This document shows positions 28,080 through 39,925 of a DNA stretch of 45,375 nucleotides, one piece after another; positions within the stretch are counted from its first letter, which is position 1; each line of letters starts with the position of its first letter. This DNA comes from Gaeumannomyces sp. JS-464 (taxonomy: Eukaryota; Ascomycota; Sordariomycetes; Magnaporthales; Magnaporthaceae), in the NCBI GenBank assembly GCA_002197995.1, contig NGZR01000016.1, positions 1-45,375 on the forward strand, in the 5' to 3' direction. The notes beneath the pieces are model-generated. The model saw only the letters and a program-made list of their open reading frames with translations. It did not search any database and was not told the origin of the DNA. The position numbers and the translations under genes are program-made.

Positions 28080-31000
28080 AGTGGTCGTGGTGTGTGAAGT
28101 GTGTGTGTGTGTACAGAAGGTCGTGTGAGGTCCGTCGTAGAGTCAAGTGTGTGAAAGTGTAGAGAGTGTGTAGTGTGAGGTGTGTAGAGTAGTACCAGGT
28201 AGTGTAGGAGTAGTGTCACGTGTGTCGTAGTGTACGTAAGTAGTGTGGTGTGTCGTAGTGTGTAACAAGTAGGACGTAGGTAGTGTAGTAAGTAGGTGTA
28301 GTACCGTGTGTGAGGTACGTAACGTAGTGAGTAAAGTGTAGGTAAGGTAAGTAAAGTGAGTCAGCCAGGTCAAGAAGTCGTGTGTAGTAGTGAGTACGTA
28401 GTGTGTAAGGTAGTAGGTGTACAAAGTCAAAGTAAAGTGTCGCAAAAAGGGCAAAGTAGTAGTGTCCCGTGTGTAGTGTGTGTGTACGTGTAGTGTGTAG
28501 TCGTGTGTGGTGTGTGTAAGTGAAGTAAGTGTGTAAGTAGGAAGTGGGTGTAAAAGGAGCCGTGGTAGTGTGTGTAGTCAGTGTAGTGTGTAGTCGTCAA
28601 ACAGTGTGTGTGTGAAGGTAGTGTAGGAGTGTACACAGGTAACCGTGGCAGTGTGTCAAAGTACAAGTCAGTAGTGTCGTGTCGTCGTGTAACGTCGTAA
28701 CGTCGTCGGGCGGGAGCCCGAGACAGTAGTCGTAAGGAGTAGGTCCGTAGAGTAGTAGGTGTGTGTAAGTAAGTAAAAGTACCGTGTCGTACCGTGTAAG
28801 TCCGTGAGTGTAGTAGTGTACAGGAGTGTGTGGTAGAGTGGAGAAGGGTGGTGTGTCGTCGTCGTGTGTCAAGTAGTGTGTAAAGAAGAGTAGAAGCGTG
28901 TAACAGGTGTGACAAGGTGTAAGCCGTAGTCGTGTGTAGCAGTAGTCGTGTGTACACAAGTAAGGAGTAGTGTAAAGTGTAGTGTAGAAGCGTAGTACAA
29001 AGAACGTGTGTCAAACGGGAAAGAGTCGTAGTAAACAGTGGAGGTGTAAGTGTCGTAGTGCAAGTAGTCGGTGGTAAGGTGTGTGTAAAGAAGTGTGTAC
29101 GAAGTAAGTCACAGAGTCAGTGTGTGTGAGTAGGTGTAGTCCGTGTAGGTGTACGTCAAAAGAGAGCAGAGTGTAGTCGTGTGTGTAGTGTGTAAGCAAG
29201 CGTAGTAACGTAGTAAGTAAAAAAGTAAAGAGCAGTGTGTAGTCGTACAAAAGGGTAGTGTGAAGGTGTAGGTAGGAAGTGTAAAGCGTACAGTGTAAAC
29301 GTGAGGGTCGTAGTCAGACAAGGTGTGTAAAGAGAGGTGTGTCCCGTGCGTGCAAAAGCGTGGTAGGTGAGACCGTGTCAGGTGTAGTAGTAGTAAGTAC
29401 GTGTGTAAAGTGGTGTAAGAGTGTAAGAACGTGTAAACGTGAAGTGTAGAGGAGTGTGTAGTAGAGTGCGTGAAGGAAGTGTGTCCAAGGTGTAGTAACG
29501 TCAAAAAGTACAAACGGTGTAGGTGTGTAAGAGTGTGTGTGTAACGTCAACAGTACGTAAAGAGTGAGGAAGTGTGGTGTAAAGGAGTAGTAGGTGTACG
29601 TGTAGTCGTAAACGTGGTGGGAGTAGTGTAGTAAAGTCACCAACACGGTAAGTGAAGGGTCAAGTACGTGTAGGTAACAGGTCGTGTGTGTCGGAGTAGT
29701 AAAGTGAGTAAGTACCGTGTCGTGTAAACGAGGTAGTCCAGTGTAGTGTGGGGACGTAAAAAAGAGTGAGTGTACCGTAGAGTGTGTGTACACAAAGTAG
29801 CCGAACGTACGTAAAAGTCGTAAAGCGTCAGTGTGTAACGAAGTGAAGGAGTGTAGAAAAAAGTAAAGAGTAAGTGTAAAAGGTAAGTAGTGAAGTAGAA
29901 AGAGGTGCGTGTACGTGTCGTAGCGAAGCGGTGCGTGTCGCAGCACAACAAGTAAAAGAAGAAGTAAAGTAAAGTGGTGTGTAAAGTAAGTGTGGTAAGT
30001 AGTCAGTAGAGTAAAGTAAGTAAGTAAAGTACAAGTAAAGTGTGTCACGTAGTAGTGCGTGAAAACGTGTCGTAAGTGCCGTGTGTAGGGTACCGAGTGT
30101 AGTAGTAGTGGGTGAAAGTCGTGTAAAGGAGTAAAACAAGTGAACAAGTCAGCAGGAAACCGTAAAGTAACAAGCCAGTCCGTCAGAGACGTACAGTGGT
30201 GAAAGAGTCACGTACACGTGGTGTGTGTGTGTACAAGTAAGTAAGTGTAAGGTGAGTGTAAGAGTAGTAGGTCCACCACGGTGTAAGGTCGTAGTGTAGA
30301 CGTGTACGTGGTGCGTGGTCCGTGTAGTAGGTGTGTGCGGTCGTACAAGGTCAGTGTGTGTGTGTAACAGTGTGCGTGTGTAAGTGTGTCACGTAGTGTG
30401 GTGTGTGTAGGGTGCAACGTAGTCGTGTAGGGTGTGTCCAAAAACAGTGGACGTGTAAAGTGTGTGTGTCGTGTGTAGTGTAGGTGTCCAGCGTGGTGTG
30501 GTCCGTGTGTAGCAGTGTAGTGTACCGTGTGTAGTGTAGGTGTGTGTAAGTAGAAGTGTCAGTGAAAGGTAGAGTGTAGGCGTACGTGTAAGTGTGTGGT
30601 GAACAAGAGCCAAACGTCCGGGGACACCCGTAAAACCAGTGTCGGTACGTAAACCAAAGTAGTGAAAAGTAGTGTGAGGTGGCGTGAGCGTAAGTGTACG
30701 TGTAGGGTAGTAGGTAAGTAAGCGAAGTGGAGTGAAGGAAACGTGAAAGTGGGGTAAGTCGCGGAGTCGTAAAGTCAGGTAGGTAGTGTAAAGTAAGTAG
30801 TGTACGTGGTAAAAGAGCAACGAGGTAGACGGGTGTCGTGTCAGGTAGTGTGTACGTGGTAAGGGTGGTACGTCGTAGGTCGCCAGTGAAAGGTGGGTGT
30901 GTGTGAGGTAGAAGTCAAGGTAAACGTCAAAGTGTAAAGGTGTGTGTGTGGTAGTAGGTCGTGTGGCCAGTGTAAGTGTGTGTGGTGTGTGGTAGTGGTA

Positions 31001-34000
31001 GTAGTAGTGTACAGTAGTAGTGAAGTCCGTACGAAGAGTGTAAGCAGCCGTAGTGTAAGTGTCCAGTGGTGGAAGTGTCAGTAAGTGTGTAAGTACGTGA
31101 AACGTGTAACGTCCAGAAGGTGGTGTACAAGTGTAAGCAGTCAGGCGTAAAGGGTACACAGGTGTAAGGTCGGGTCGTGTAGTGTCCGTGGTGTACGTGT
31201 GTACACGTAGTAGTCGTGGTAAAAGAAGTGTAGTGGTCCACAGTCAGTCGTAAGGTGTGTGTGTACCGGCGTAGTAAGTGTGTAGTACGTAAGTCCGTGA
31301 GTAAGGAGAAAGAAGTGTAAGTCGGTGTAACGAAAAGTAAAGGACGAGCCGGGTAGTGTGTAGTCGGTGTGGGGTGCACAGTAGAGTGTCAGGGTAAAAG
31401 GTGTAGTAGTAGGGTGTCAGTCAGGTGTAAGGTGTAAAGTAGTGTAGAGTGTGTAAACAAGTAGTGTGTGTAAGTGTGTAAGTCAGTAGTAGTCAGTACC
31501 CGTAAACGGTAAGTAGTGAGTGTAGTCGTAGTAAGGCAGTGTGCGTAAAAGTAGTGGGTGTAGTGCCGGGGTGTGTAGGGTGTAGAAAGTGTGTGTAGAA
31601 GTAGTGTGCGTCGTCCGTGAGGGTAGTGTACGTGTCAGAGAGAACAAGTGTCGTAGTGTGTGTGAGTCGTAGTGTGTAACCCGTGAAGTGTGTAAGTAGT
31701 AGTAAAAGGTAGCAGGAGTCGCCGTGTGTAGGAGTAGTAGACAGTAGGTGAAGCAGCGTAAAAAACGTAAGTGTAGGTAGTAGTCAGTCGTAAAGAGTAG
31801 AAAGGGTAGTCAGAGGTCGTACACGGTGAGGTGTAAAAAGGGAAGCGTGTGTAGTGTAGGAAAAGTGTCGTGTGAGAAAGAACGGTAGTAGAGTAAAAGT
31901 GCGGTCGTAAGGTAAGTACCGTGTAAGAAAAGTCGTGGTGTAGTAGGTGTACGTAACAGAGAGTACAGGGGAGTAGTACGTGTGAAGTGTGTGTCGTGTC
32001 GTAGTGACAGAAGCCGGGAAAGTAGTCGTGTGGAGTAGTCGTAGGGGTGTGTCGTGGTAAAGTAAAGTAGTGTAGTGTAAAGTAAGTAGTGTCCGTGTAC
32101 AAAGAAGTAGTACAAGTCGTCGTACCAAGGTCGTGTCCGTCCGGTAGCGTGTGTAACAAAGTAAGTGGAAGTGTACGTGAGGAAGTCGTGTCGTGGGTAC
32201 GTAAAAGTAGTCACAACAGGCGTCGTGTGTGTAGTGTAACGTAAGTCAGGAGTGTCAGGGTGAGAGTAAGTAAAAGTGTGTCGTGTCGTAGTGTACGTGA
32301 AGCGTGCGTAACGTGTGTGTGTGGGGTAGTAGTCGTAGAGGGGCAGTGTGGTGGCAGTGTGTGTGTGTGTAAGTAAAGTCGGGTGTAAAAGTGGGAAGTG
32401 AAACGTCGTAAAAGGGGTAGTACAAGGAGTGTCGGTGTAGAAGTCCGTAGAAGACCCGTCAAAGTAAAAGTACACCGGTAAAACAAAGAAGTAGTAGAGG
32501 GTGTACGTGACACGTAAGTACGTAAGTGAAAGTAACGTACAGTAGTGTGTCGGTGTGTACGTGTGTAGCGTGGGTAAAGCGTGTGTAGGGTGGTAGCGTC
32601 CGGTCAAGGTCGTGTCGGGCGTAGTGTGTGTGGTAAAAAACCGGTACGTAAGTCAGTCGTGTGTGTGTGTAGAGTGAAAAAGAAGAGTAGTAGTAGTGTA
32701 AAAGTGTAGGTGTGTAAGTAAGTGGGGTAGTAGTGAGTGTGTAAAAAAAGTGTAAAAAGTGTGTAAGTAGGCCAAGAGGTACAGGTCGGTGTCGTGTACG
32801 TGTAGCGTAGAAAGTAGTGTGTCGTGTGTAGGGTGTAAGAGTGTAGCAGCGTAACAGTAAAAAAGTAAGAGTGTAGGCAGTCGTGTAGTGTGTAAGTGTG
32901 GTGGTAAAAGAGCCAAAGTGTCCGGGGAAGCCCGTAAAGCGTGTCGTGGGTACCAAACGTAGTACGTCGAAACGGGTAGTAAGGTGGAGTGAAGGTAAGT
33001 GTAGTGTCAGTGGTAAGGGTAACAAGGTCAGAAGTAGTGTCGTAGGTAAGTAGAAAGTGGGGTAAGTCGCGGAGTCGTAAGGTCAGGTAAGTAGTAGTAA
33101 GTAAGTAGTGTAGTGTGGTAAAAGAGCAACGAGGTAGAGTGGGTGTCGTGTCAAGAGTCGTGTCAGTGTCGGGGAGTGCGTGTCGCCAGAAACACGTGTG
33201 TGTGTGAAGAGTGTGTCGGTAAGGGTGGTACGTCGTAGGTCGCCGGGAAAACCGGGTGTCGTGTGAAGTGAAACGTAAGGTAAGTGTGTAAGAGTGTAAA
33301 GAGTAGTCACAAGTAGCCGTGTGTCCGTGTAGTAGTGTACAAGTAGTGTAGTCGTGTAGTGTGGTGTGTGTGTGTGTGTGTAGTGTGTAGTAGTGAGTGT
33401 AGTAAGTAGTGTAGTAGTAAGTAAGTAGTACAAAGGTAGTACGTGTGTGTGTAGTAACACCGTGTGTAAAGAAAGGAGTAAAGGTAGTGGTAAACAGTCG
33501 TAGACAAAGGTGTGTAGTAGTAGTACCGTGTGTAAAGAAAGGAGTAAAGGTGGTGAACGACGTAACACGTGGTGTGTGTGTGTGGTAGAGTGTAGGTAGG
33601 TAGGCGTGTAGTCCGTGTCGGAGTGTAGGAGCAGGTCGTACCAAAAGTGTCGTGCGTAAAGTCCAGACAGTAGGTGGGTAGGTAAGTGTGTCGTACGTAC
33701 GTGTGTACGTAGTAAGTGCGGTAGGTAGCGTGTCGGTGTACGTAAGTAGAGTGTAGCAGTGTAGTCGTAGAAGTGAGTAAGGACGGTAGTGTCAACGTGT
33801 CGTACAACGTAAACCGTAAGTACAGGGGTGTGTGGTAGCGTGTGTGTGTCAGTGACGCGGACAAAGAGTAAACGTAAAGTAGTACGTGTAAGGTGTAGTG
33901 TAAAGGGTAAAGTCCGGGTAGTGTGTAGTAGTGGTGAACGTAACAAAGTGTGAAGTGGGTAAAAACGTAGTGGTGTGGTAGGTGTCGTGTACCCCCACGG

Positions 34001-37000
34001 AGTACGGTCGTCAGTCGTAGTGTAGTGTAGGTGGAAGAAGTAGTGAAAGTAAGAGTGTAGCAGTAAAAAGTAACAAAAAGTAGGTAGTGTAGGTCGTGGT
34101 ACACAACGTGAGGAGTAAAAGTGTGGTGTGTACGAAAACAAGTGTAAAAGTCGTAACCCGTGTAGTCGTCGTGTGTGTCAAGTGTAAAAGGGTAGTCCGT
34201 GTGTCAAGAGGTAAGTAGTAAGTGTCAACGGTAGAAGTGTACGTCACAGTCGTAGCAAAAGGGTGGTAGTGTAAAGGCAAGGTGACAAGTGGTCGAGTGT
34301 GCGTGGTAACAGCAGCAGCGGTGTAGTGTCCGTGTGTAGTAGGTGTGTAGTCCGTGACGCGTGTGTGTGTGTGTAAGTAAAGTCGTAGTGTAGTACGTAA
34401 AGGAGTAAGTAAAAAGTAAAGGTAGGGTAGTGTGTAGTCGGTGTGAGGTGTAAGTAAGGGTAAAGTGGGTAAGTACCGTAGTAGTCGGGTAGGTAGGTGG
34501 TAAAGTCGTAGGGTCGAAGACGTGTAGAGGTGTGTAGTGTAGTGAGTGTGTGTGTGTGTGTCGTGTGTCGTGGTGTAGAGGTACAAAAAAGGTAAAAGCC
34601 GAAGTAGTAGTAGCGCGTAGTCGTGTAAAAGTAGTGGGTGTACGTCAAAGTGTGTCCAAGTGTAGAAAGTCGTGTAGAAGTAGTGTGGTACAAAAGAGAA
34701 GGCGTGGTAAAGTAGAGAACAAGTAGTGTAGTAGTGAGTGTGTAGTGTGTAAACCAGAAGTAGTAAGTCGTGTAAGTGTCGTACGTGCAGGCGTCAAGAC
34801 GTGTGGAAGGTAGTGTCAGTGTCAAGAAACCAAGCGAAAGTAGTGAGGTAAAAGTGTCAGTCAAGGGTCGGTAAGGTGTGAGGTGAAGAAACGTAAAAAG
34901 TGTGTACGTGTAGGTGTGTAGCGTAAGTAAAGGGTAGTGTAAGTAACCCGTAAGTGTGTGTGGGTAAAAAGCACAGGTGCAGAAACCAAAGCGTGTGTAA
35001 GTCCGGTGTCAGCGTAGAGTGTAGGGTAAAGTCTGTAGTCGTGTGTCAGAAGTCAAGTGTAAAGAGTAAAAGTGAGGTGCAGAGTAGCGGAACAGCCGGT
35101 AAAAGGTGTGTGTAGAGTGTGTAAAGTACGTAAGTGAGAGTGTGTCAGGTGGTAGTACGTGTCGTAGTAACGTAGAGCGTGCAGAAGGTAGTAGGGTGGT
35201 GTAAACAACCGGTCACGTGTGTCAAACCGGTCGTGTAAAGAAGCACAAGGGTGTCGTAGTAACAGGTGAAAAAACGGTGTGTCCAAGGTGTGAAAAGGGT
35301 AAACGAAAACGTCGTGAAAAGGTAGAGTGTGTAAAACGGTAGAAGTAGTGTGGAGGTAGTGTACAAGTAGTGTAAGTCGACGTACGTAAAGTGAAAAGAG
35401 GTAGTGCCGTAGTGTAAGTGGTGTGCACGTAGTGTAAAGTAGTGGGTGTACCAGAACGTGTGTACGTGTGTACGTAGTGTGTGTAGACAGTAGTGGTGAG
35501 TGCGGAGTAAGTCGTGTAGTGACGTAGAGAAAAACACGTGTGTGTGTGTGAAGGTAGTAGTGTCGTCCAGAGGTAGTAGTAGTAGTGTAAAAACGTCCGT
35601 GGGTAGGTCCGTGTCGTCGAGGAGTCAGGAGTGGAAGCAGTACGTGAAGCGTGCAGTGTAGAGAAGTAGTGCGGTAGTGTGCGTGCGTAGGTAAGACAGT
35701 GTGTAAAGTCGTGTCAGAGGTGTGTGTAGAAAAAGTGTAGTCGTAAGGGGTCAAGTCGTAGGTGGGTAGTGTAAAAGTGTGAGGTAACAGAGTAGTGGAA
35801 ACAAAGTACGTGTACGTACGTGTACCACGCAAGTGTAGAGCGCGTGCGTCGGGCGTGTGTAAAGTAGTAGACAAAAGAGTAGTAGTAGAACAGTGTGTAG
35901 TGTGTAGTCGTGTAAAGAGAGGTAAACCCAGTGTGTGTAGGGTAGAGTAGTAGTGTGTGTAGAGTGTAGGTAGAGTGTGTAAAGTGTCAGTCAGCGTAGC
36001 GCAGGTAACGTGTCAGGTACAAAAACGTGTCGTAGTGAAAGGTGGAGGGTGTACGTAAGTGGTAGAGTACGTAAGTGAAGGTGTAGTAACAGTACGTCGT
36101 GTCGTAGTGTGGCGTCAGCAGCGTAGAGCAGTCCAGTACGAAGGTACGTGAAAAAAAAAGTAGGAAAAGTAGTAAGGTCGTGACGTGCGTAAGAAGGTGT
36201 CGCGTACGGTAGGTAGTGCACACAACGTGTGTAGTAGGTGTAGTAGTAAAAGTAGTAGTGTAGTAGTAGTGTAACGCGAGGGGTAAAGTGTGGTGAGTGT
36301 CGAGTGTAGTGTGTCAGTAAGTAAAGTGTAAGTCAAGTAAGTGTGTAGTCGTGTGTCAGTGTAAAACGTGTAGTCCGTGTCGTGACAGTGGAAGAGAAAG
36401 TGTAAGTGTAAAAACAGTCGTAGTCGTAGTACGTCCAAAAACAAAAAGGGTGTGTCAGTGTGAAGTGTGTAGTGTGGTCACAGTACGAAAAGGGCGTGTA
36501 CAGTGAACGTAAGTGTGTAAGGTAAGTAGTACAAGTGTGTGTCAGGGAAAAGGGTGTAGTAAGAAAGTAGTAGTCGTACGTGTCGGTGCGGAGCGTACGT
36601 GAAGTGTGTGAACCGTGGTGTCGTAAGTGTGTAGTAAGTAAGTCCGTGAAGAACAGTAAAGGAGTGTGAGTCGCGTAAACAGAAGTAAAGGGTAAAGTCA
36701 GGGTGGTGTGTACCGGTGTGAGGTAAAGTAAAGTCGTGTCAGGAAAAAGGTGTAGTGGTAGGGTGTCGTGTCGTGTCGGTAGTGTGAGCAAGTAAGGTAG
36801 ACCGTGTGTGTGTCGTACGTCGTAAAGTAAAGAAGGTAAGTGTAAAAAGTGAGGTCAAGGTGAGTAGGTCGTGTAGTGTCCGTGCGTGGTGTAGTAGTAC
36901 GTCAGAGTGCGTGTGTGTGCAGACAAGGTGTGTAGTAGTAGTGTGTAAAGAGTAAGTAAAAAGTAAAGCCGGAGGTGTGTAGTCGTGTGAGGTGTAAGTA

Positions 37001-39600
37001 AAGGTGAAGTGGGTAACAGCGTAGTGGTCGGGTAGGTAGGTGGTAAAGTCGTGTACAGAGTAGGTGTGTAGAAAGGTACGTAGTAGGTGTGTGTGGTAAG
37101 TAGTGTGTCCGTGTAGAAGTGTAGTGTAAAGGGGTAAAAGCCGTAAGTCGTAGTGGGTGCGTAGTGTAGTAAAAGTAGTGGGTGTGTAAAAGCCGTGTGT
37201 AAAAGTCGAAAGTAGTGTAGAAGTACGTGGTACGCAGAAAACGCAAGTAAGGTAGAGAACAAGTAGTGTAGTCGTGTGAGTGTAGTAAACCGTAAAGTAG
37301 TAAGTAGTACGTGTACGTACAGCAGGGTGTCAAGACGTGTGGAGTAGTGCGTCAGTGTCGTGAGGAAGCCAGGCGTGTAAAAGTGAGGTAACGTCAGTCG
37401 TAAAGGGCGGTAAAGTGTGTGTCGTGAAGAGACGTAAAAAGTGTACGTGTAGGTCGTGTGCGAAGAAAGGGTGGTGAAGTAACCCAAAGTGTAGTGGGTA
37501 AAACACAGTAGGTGAAGAAACAAAAGCCGTGTAAGTGTACCGTCAGCCAAGGTGTAGGAAAAGTAGTGTGTCGTGTGTCAGAGGTCAAGTGAAAGTCGAA
37601 AAGTGAGGTGGTAGAGTAGGTGGGACAGTCCCGTAAGAGTGTGTGTAGACGTGTAAGTAACAAAGTGAAACGTACCGGTAGTAGTCCGTGTCCAGTAACC
37701 AAAGCGGCGGAAGGAAGTAGGAGGTGTGTCACAAGCGTGCCAGTAGTCAAAAAGGGTGTGTAAGAAGTAGTGACGTCGCGGGTGCAGTGTGTAGTAGTGT
37801 GTAAAAAGCGGTGTACAAAGGTAGAGAAAGGTAGAGGGTAAAGTAGTGTAAGTGTAGGTGTAGTAGTAGGTGTAGGTAAGAGAAGTGAGTAGAGTGTGTA
37901 GACGGGTACGTGTGTAAGTCAGTAGCGTAGTGTGTGGTCGTAGGTAGGTAAGAGAGGTGCAGTCGTCGTGTAGTAGTGGTAAGGCACGTGTGTGTAAAAG
38001 TAGTGGGTGTAGTGGTAGGAGTGTGTAGAGTGTAGAAAGTGTGTGTAGAAGTAGTGTGCCCAACGTGTCAAGTAGTGTAGTGTGGCCAGAGAGCAAGTGT
38101 CGTAGTAGTAGAGTAAGGTGTAAACCCGTGAAGTACAAGTAGTAGTGTAAAAAGTAGCGTGGTAGCGTGTGCGCACAAAGTAGGAGTACAAACAGTAGGT
38201 GAAGTCCGTCGTCGTGTAAACGTGTAGTGAGGTAGTGTGCAGTCGTAAAAGGTAGGAAGTGAAGTCAGAAGAAGTGTCCGTGTAAGGTGTGTAAAAGAGA
38301 GGCGTAGTGGTGTAGGGCGAAAAGTGTAGTCGTAAAGAGTCAAGTGTAGAAGGGTAGTGGGTGTAAAAAGTAAGTCCAGTGTGTAGAGGTGCCGAGTAAG
38401 TGTCGTGTGTCGTAAGTCGTCGAACAGGAAAGAAAGAAAAAGTGTGTCGTGTCGTAGTGAGTACAGGCGTGCGTCGTGTGTGTGTAGAGTGGTGTCAGTA
38501 GTGACGTACGTGGTGTAAGAGGGTAGTGTGTAAGTGTAAGTAAGTAAACCAGTGGTAAAGGTGTAGTAGTGAGTGTAGGTAAAGCGTAGTGTCGTAGCGT
38601 GTAGAGTGTCCGTCAGTCGTACCGTCGTAGGTCGTAACGTAAGTGTGTGAGACAGGCGTGGTCGGTAGTGTAACGTAACAGGTGGTAGTCAGGAAGTGTA
38701 CCAAACAAGTGTCGTCGTGTCAAGTGAAAGCCGCAGTGGTCAAGTGTGTGTGTGGAAAGTAGTCGTGTCGTAGACGACGTGTGTCAAGTGTAAAAAAAAA
38801 AGTGAGGTCAGAAGTCGTACAAAGTGGACAAGTGTGGGTACCAGTGTAAAGGGGTACAAGTGTACCAAAGTGTAGAGTGTCAGGTGTAAACAAGTACGTG
38901 GTAAAGCGTAGTAGTAGAAGTGTACGTAAGTGGTGTCAGTACGTAAGTGAAGTGTAGTGTAAAGTAGTGTCGTGTCGGGTGTAGGTGTGTAGCAGGGTAA
39001 AGCGTGTGTGGGGTAGTACCGTCAGGTCGTAGTATGTGTCGTCGTGTAGTGTGTAACGTAAGAAACGGTAGTGTACGTCCGTGTGTAGAGGGTACGGTAC
39101 CGTGTGTGTGTAAAGTAGTCGTAGCACAAGTAGAGTAGAGGTGTAAGTAGTAGTGTAGTGTGTGCAGTGAGACAAGCGTAGTAGTGTCAGTGTGTAGTAG
39201 TAAAAGAGTAAGTAGAACGTAAACCGTGTGTAAAGGGTAAAGTATGTATGTGTAAGTAGGTAAACGTAAAGACGTGGTAAGTACGTAACGAAAGTGTGTA
39301 GGGATAAAGTGTGTGGTGGGACGAGTGTAGTCGTGGACACAGTGTGTACGTGTAAGTAGTGTGTGTAGCCGGTGTTGTACGTGTATAACAGTAAGTGACA
39401 AGTGGTAGTGTGTGTTTGTTGTCTGTGGGTTGTGGTACGTCGTAGTCAGTTGTAGTGTAGTGCGTGTGTTGTCGGGCCGTGGAACGTGTGGGAGTGTGCC
39501 GTGTTAGTACAAGCGTCAAGGTGTGTGGTGTGGTGTTGTAGCGTGTGTGGGTGTAGTAGTAAAGGAGTGGTCGTGGAGTGTGTAGTAGTGTCAGTGTATG
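28080..39600 (+). CDS. atp6: ATP synthase subunit 6, split gene, right-arm copy
   Basis: Second pass over the same gene. Exons: E1 ~28,080-28,549, E2 ~30,320-30,562, E3 ~32,790-32,857, E4 ~39,328-39,600. The exon sequences match the left arm except for indels. The last exon lies in the cluster where many T's lack the extra G (39,360-39,600), so its stop is only approximate. E3 is very short, about 20 codons, between two introns carrying GIY-YIG ORFs. Confidence 0.88.
28550..30319 (+). mobile_element. atp6 intron 1, group I, right arm
   Basis: Plus-strand copy, with the S element GATATAGTCCACCACG at about 30,265 and exon 2 starting at ~30,320. It contains the LAGLIDADG ORF at ~28,700-29,873. 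Confidence 0.8.
28700..29873 (+). CDS. LAGLIDADG homing endonuclease in atp6 intron 1, right arm
   Basis: Second pass over the intron 1 ORF. The YITGFVDGEGxFSLS motif lies at 28,807-28,875 and AHLTNEGLEKI at 29,824-29,865. Indels differ from the left arm, so the two can be merged. Confidence 0.78.
30563..32789 (+). mobile_element. atp6 intron 2, group I with GIY-YIG ORF, right arm
   Basis: Plus-strand copy. The core segments CTCCGGGGACACCC (~30,617), AATCGCGGATCTAAATCAG (~30,750) and CTCTAGTCGCC (~30,872) recur in the same order in intron 3. Confidence 0.7.
31300..32640 (+). CDS. GIY-YIG homing endonuclease in atp6 intron 2, right arm
   Basis: Second pass over the intron 2 endonuclease. The RAGIYRWVHIDSGKSYI stretch lies at ~31,350-31,412 and the KALLKYG-like segment at ~31,530. 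It supports the uninterrupted reading of the left copy. Confidence 0.8.
32858..39327 (+). mobile_element. atp6 intron 3 with nested GIY-YIG genes, right arm
   Basis: Plus-strand copy of the whole intron. Parts in order: core segments (32,918; 33,068; 33,231), outer gene 1 N-half (~33,890-34,010), inner unit 1 (~34,011-35,310, with DLFKPEYNL near 34,740), outer gene 1 C-half (~35,320-35,720), tail, outer gene 2 N-half (~36,690-36,785), inner unit 2 (~36,790-37,840, with YYLDLLKPKYNIL at 37,262-37,320), outer gene 2 C-half (~37,850-38,220, KALLKYGYVGFRLEILEYC at 37,981-38,060), NUMOD tail to ~39,250. The nested order is the same as in the left arm. Confidence 0.75.
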
Positions 39601-39925
39601 TGTAAGTGTAGTGTGTGTAGTGTGTGTGTGCACGTGTGAGTGTGTAGGTGCGTGCGGTAGTAGTGTACGGTACAAGTAGTGTCGTGTGTGTGTCGTAACA
39701 AGTAAAAACGTAGTGAAGTGTAGGTCGTAGGGTGTGTGAGTGTACGTGGTGTGCGTAAGCAGTGCGTGTGTGCGTGCAGCAGGTAGTGTAAGAAAAAAAA
39801 GTGTGTGTGTGTGTGTGTGGTAGTGTAAAGTGTGTAGTAGTACGTGAACGTGTGAAGTGTGTGTAAGTAAACAAGAGTGTAAAAAGTGTGTAGTGTGGGG
39901 GTAGTCGTGTGTACGTACAGTAAGT
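39601..39925 (+). other. 3' flank of atp6 and end of the paired region, right arm
   Basis: Same hairpin and CTTTGCTGCAGC segment as the left edge up to ~39,810, then unpaired AT-rich sequence. The GCACTTGATTTAGTGC hairpin just after the stop could act in 3' processing. No gene is seen. Confidence 0.5.

Larger units (their letters stand above)
19906..39810 (+). repeat. Right arm of the inverted repeat
   Basis: This is the plus-strand copy of the left arm. The two arms can be compared to correct most indels. The pairing runs to the very start of the window: the CTTTGCTGCAGCAGTAAG segment opposite raw 1-30 lies at about 39,762-39,795. Beyond about 39,810 the sequence has no partner in the window. 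Confidence 0.9.

Noticed and set aside
1..39810. Two genuine diverged copies of a mitochondrial region
   Set aside because: In the stretches compared the differences are scattered small indels, also inside conserved codons, with no clear pattern of substitutions; this fits error, not evolution. Not fully excluded.
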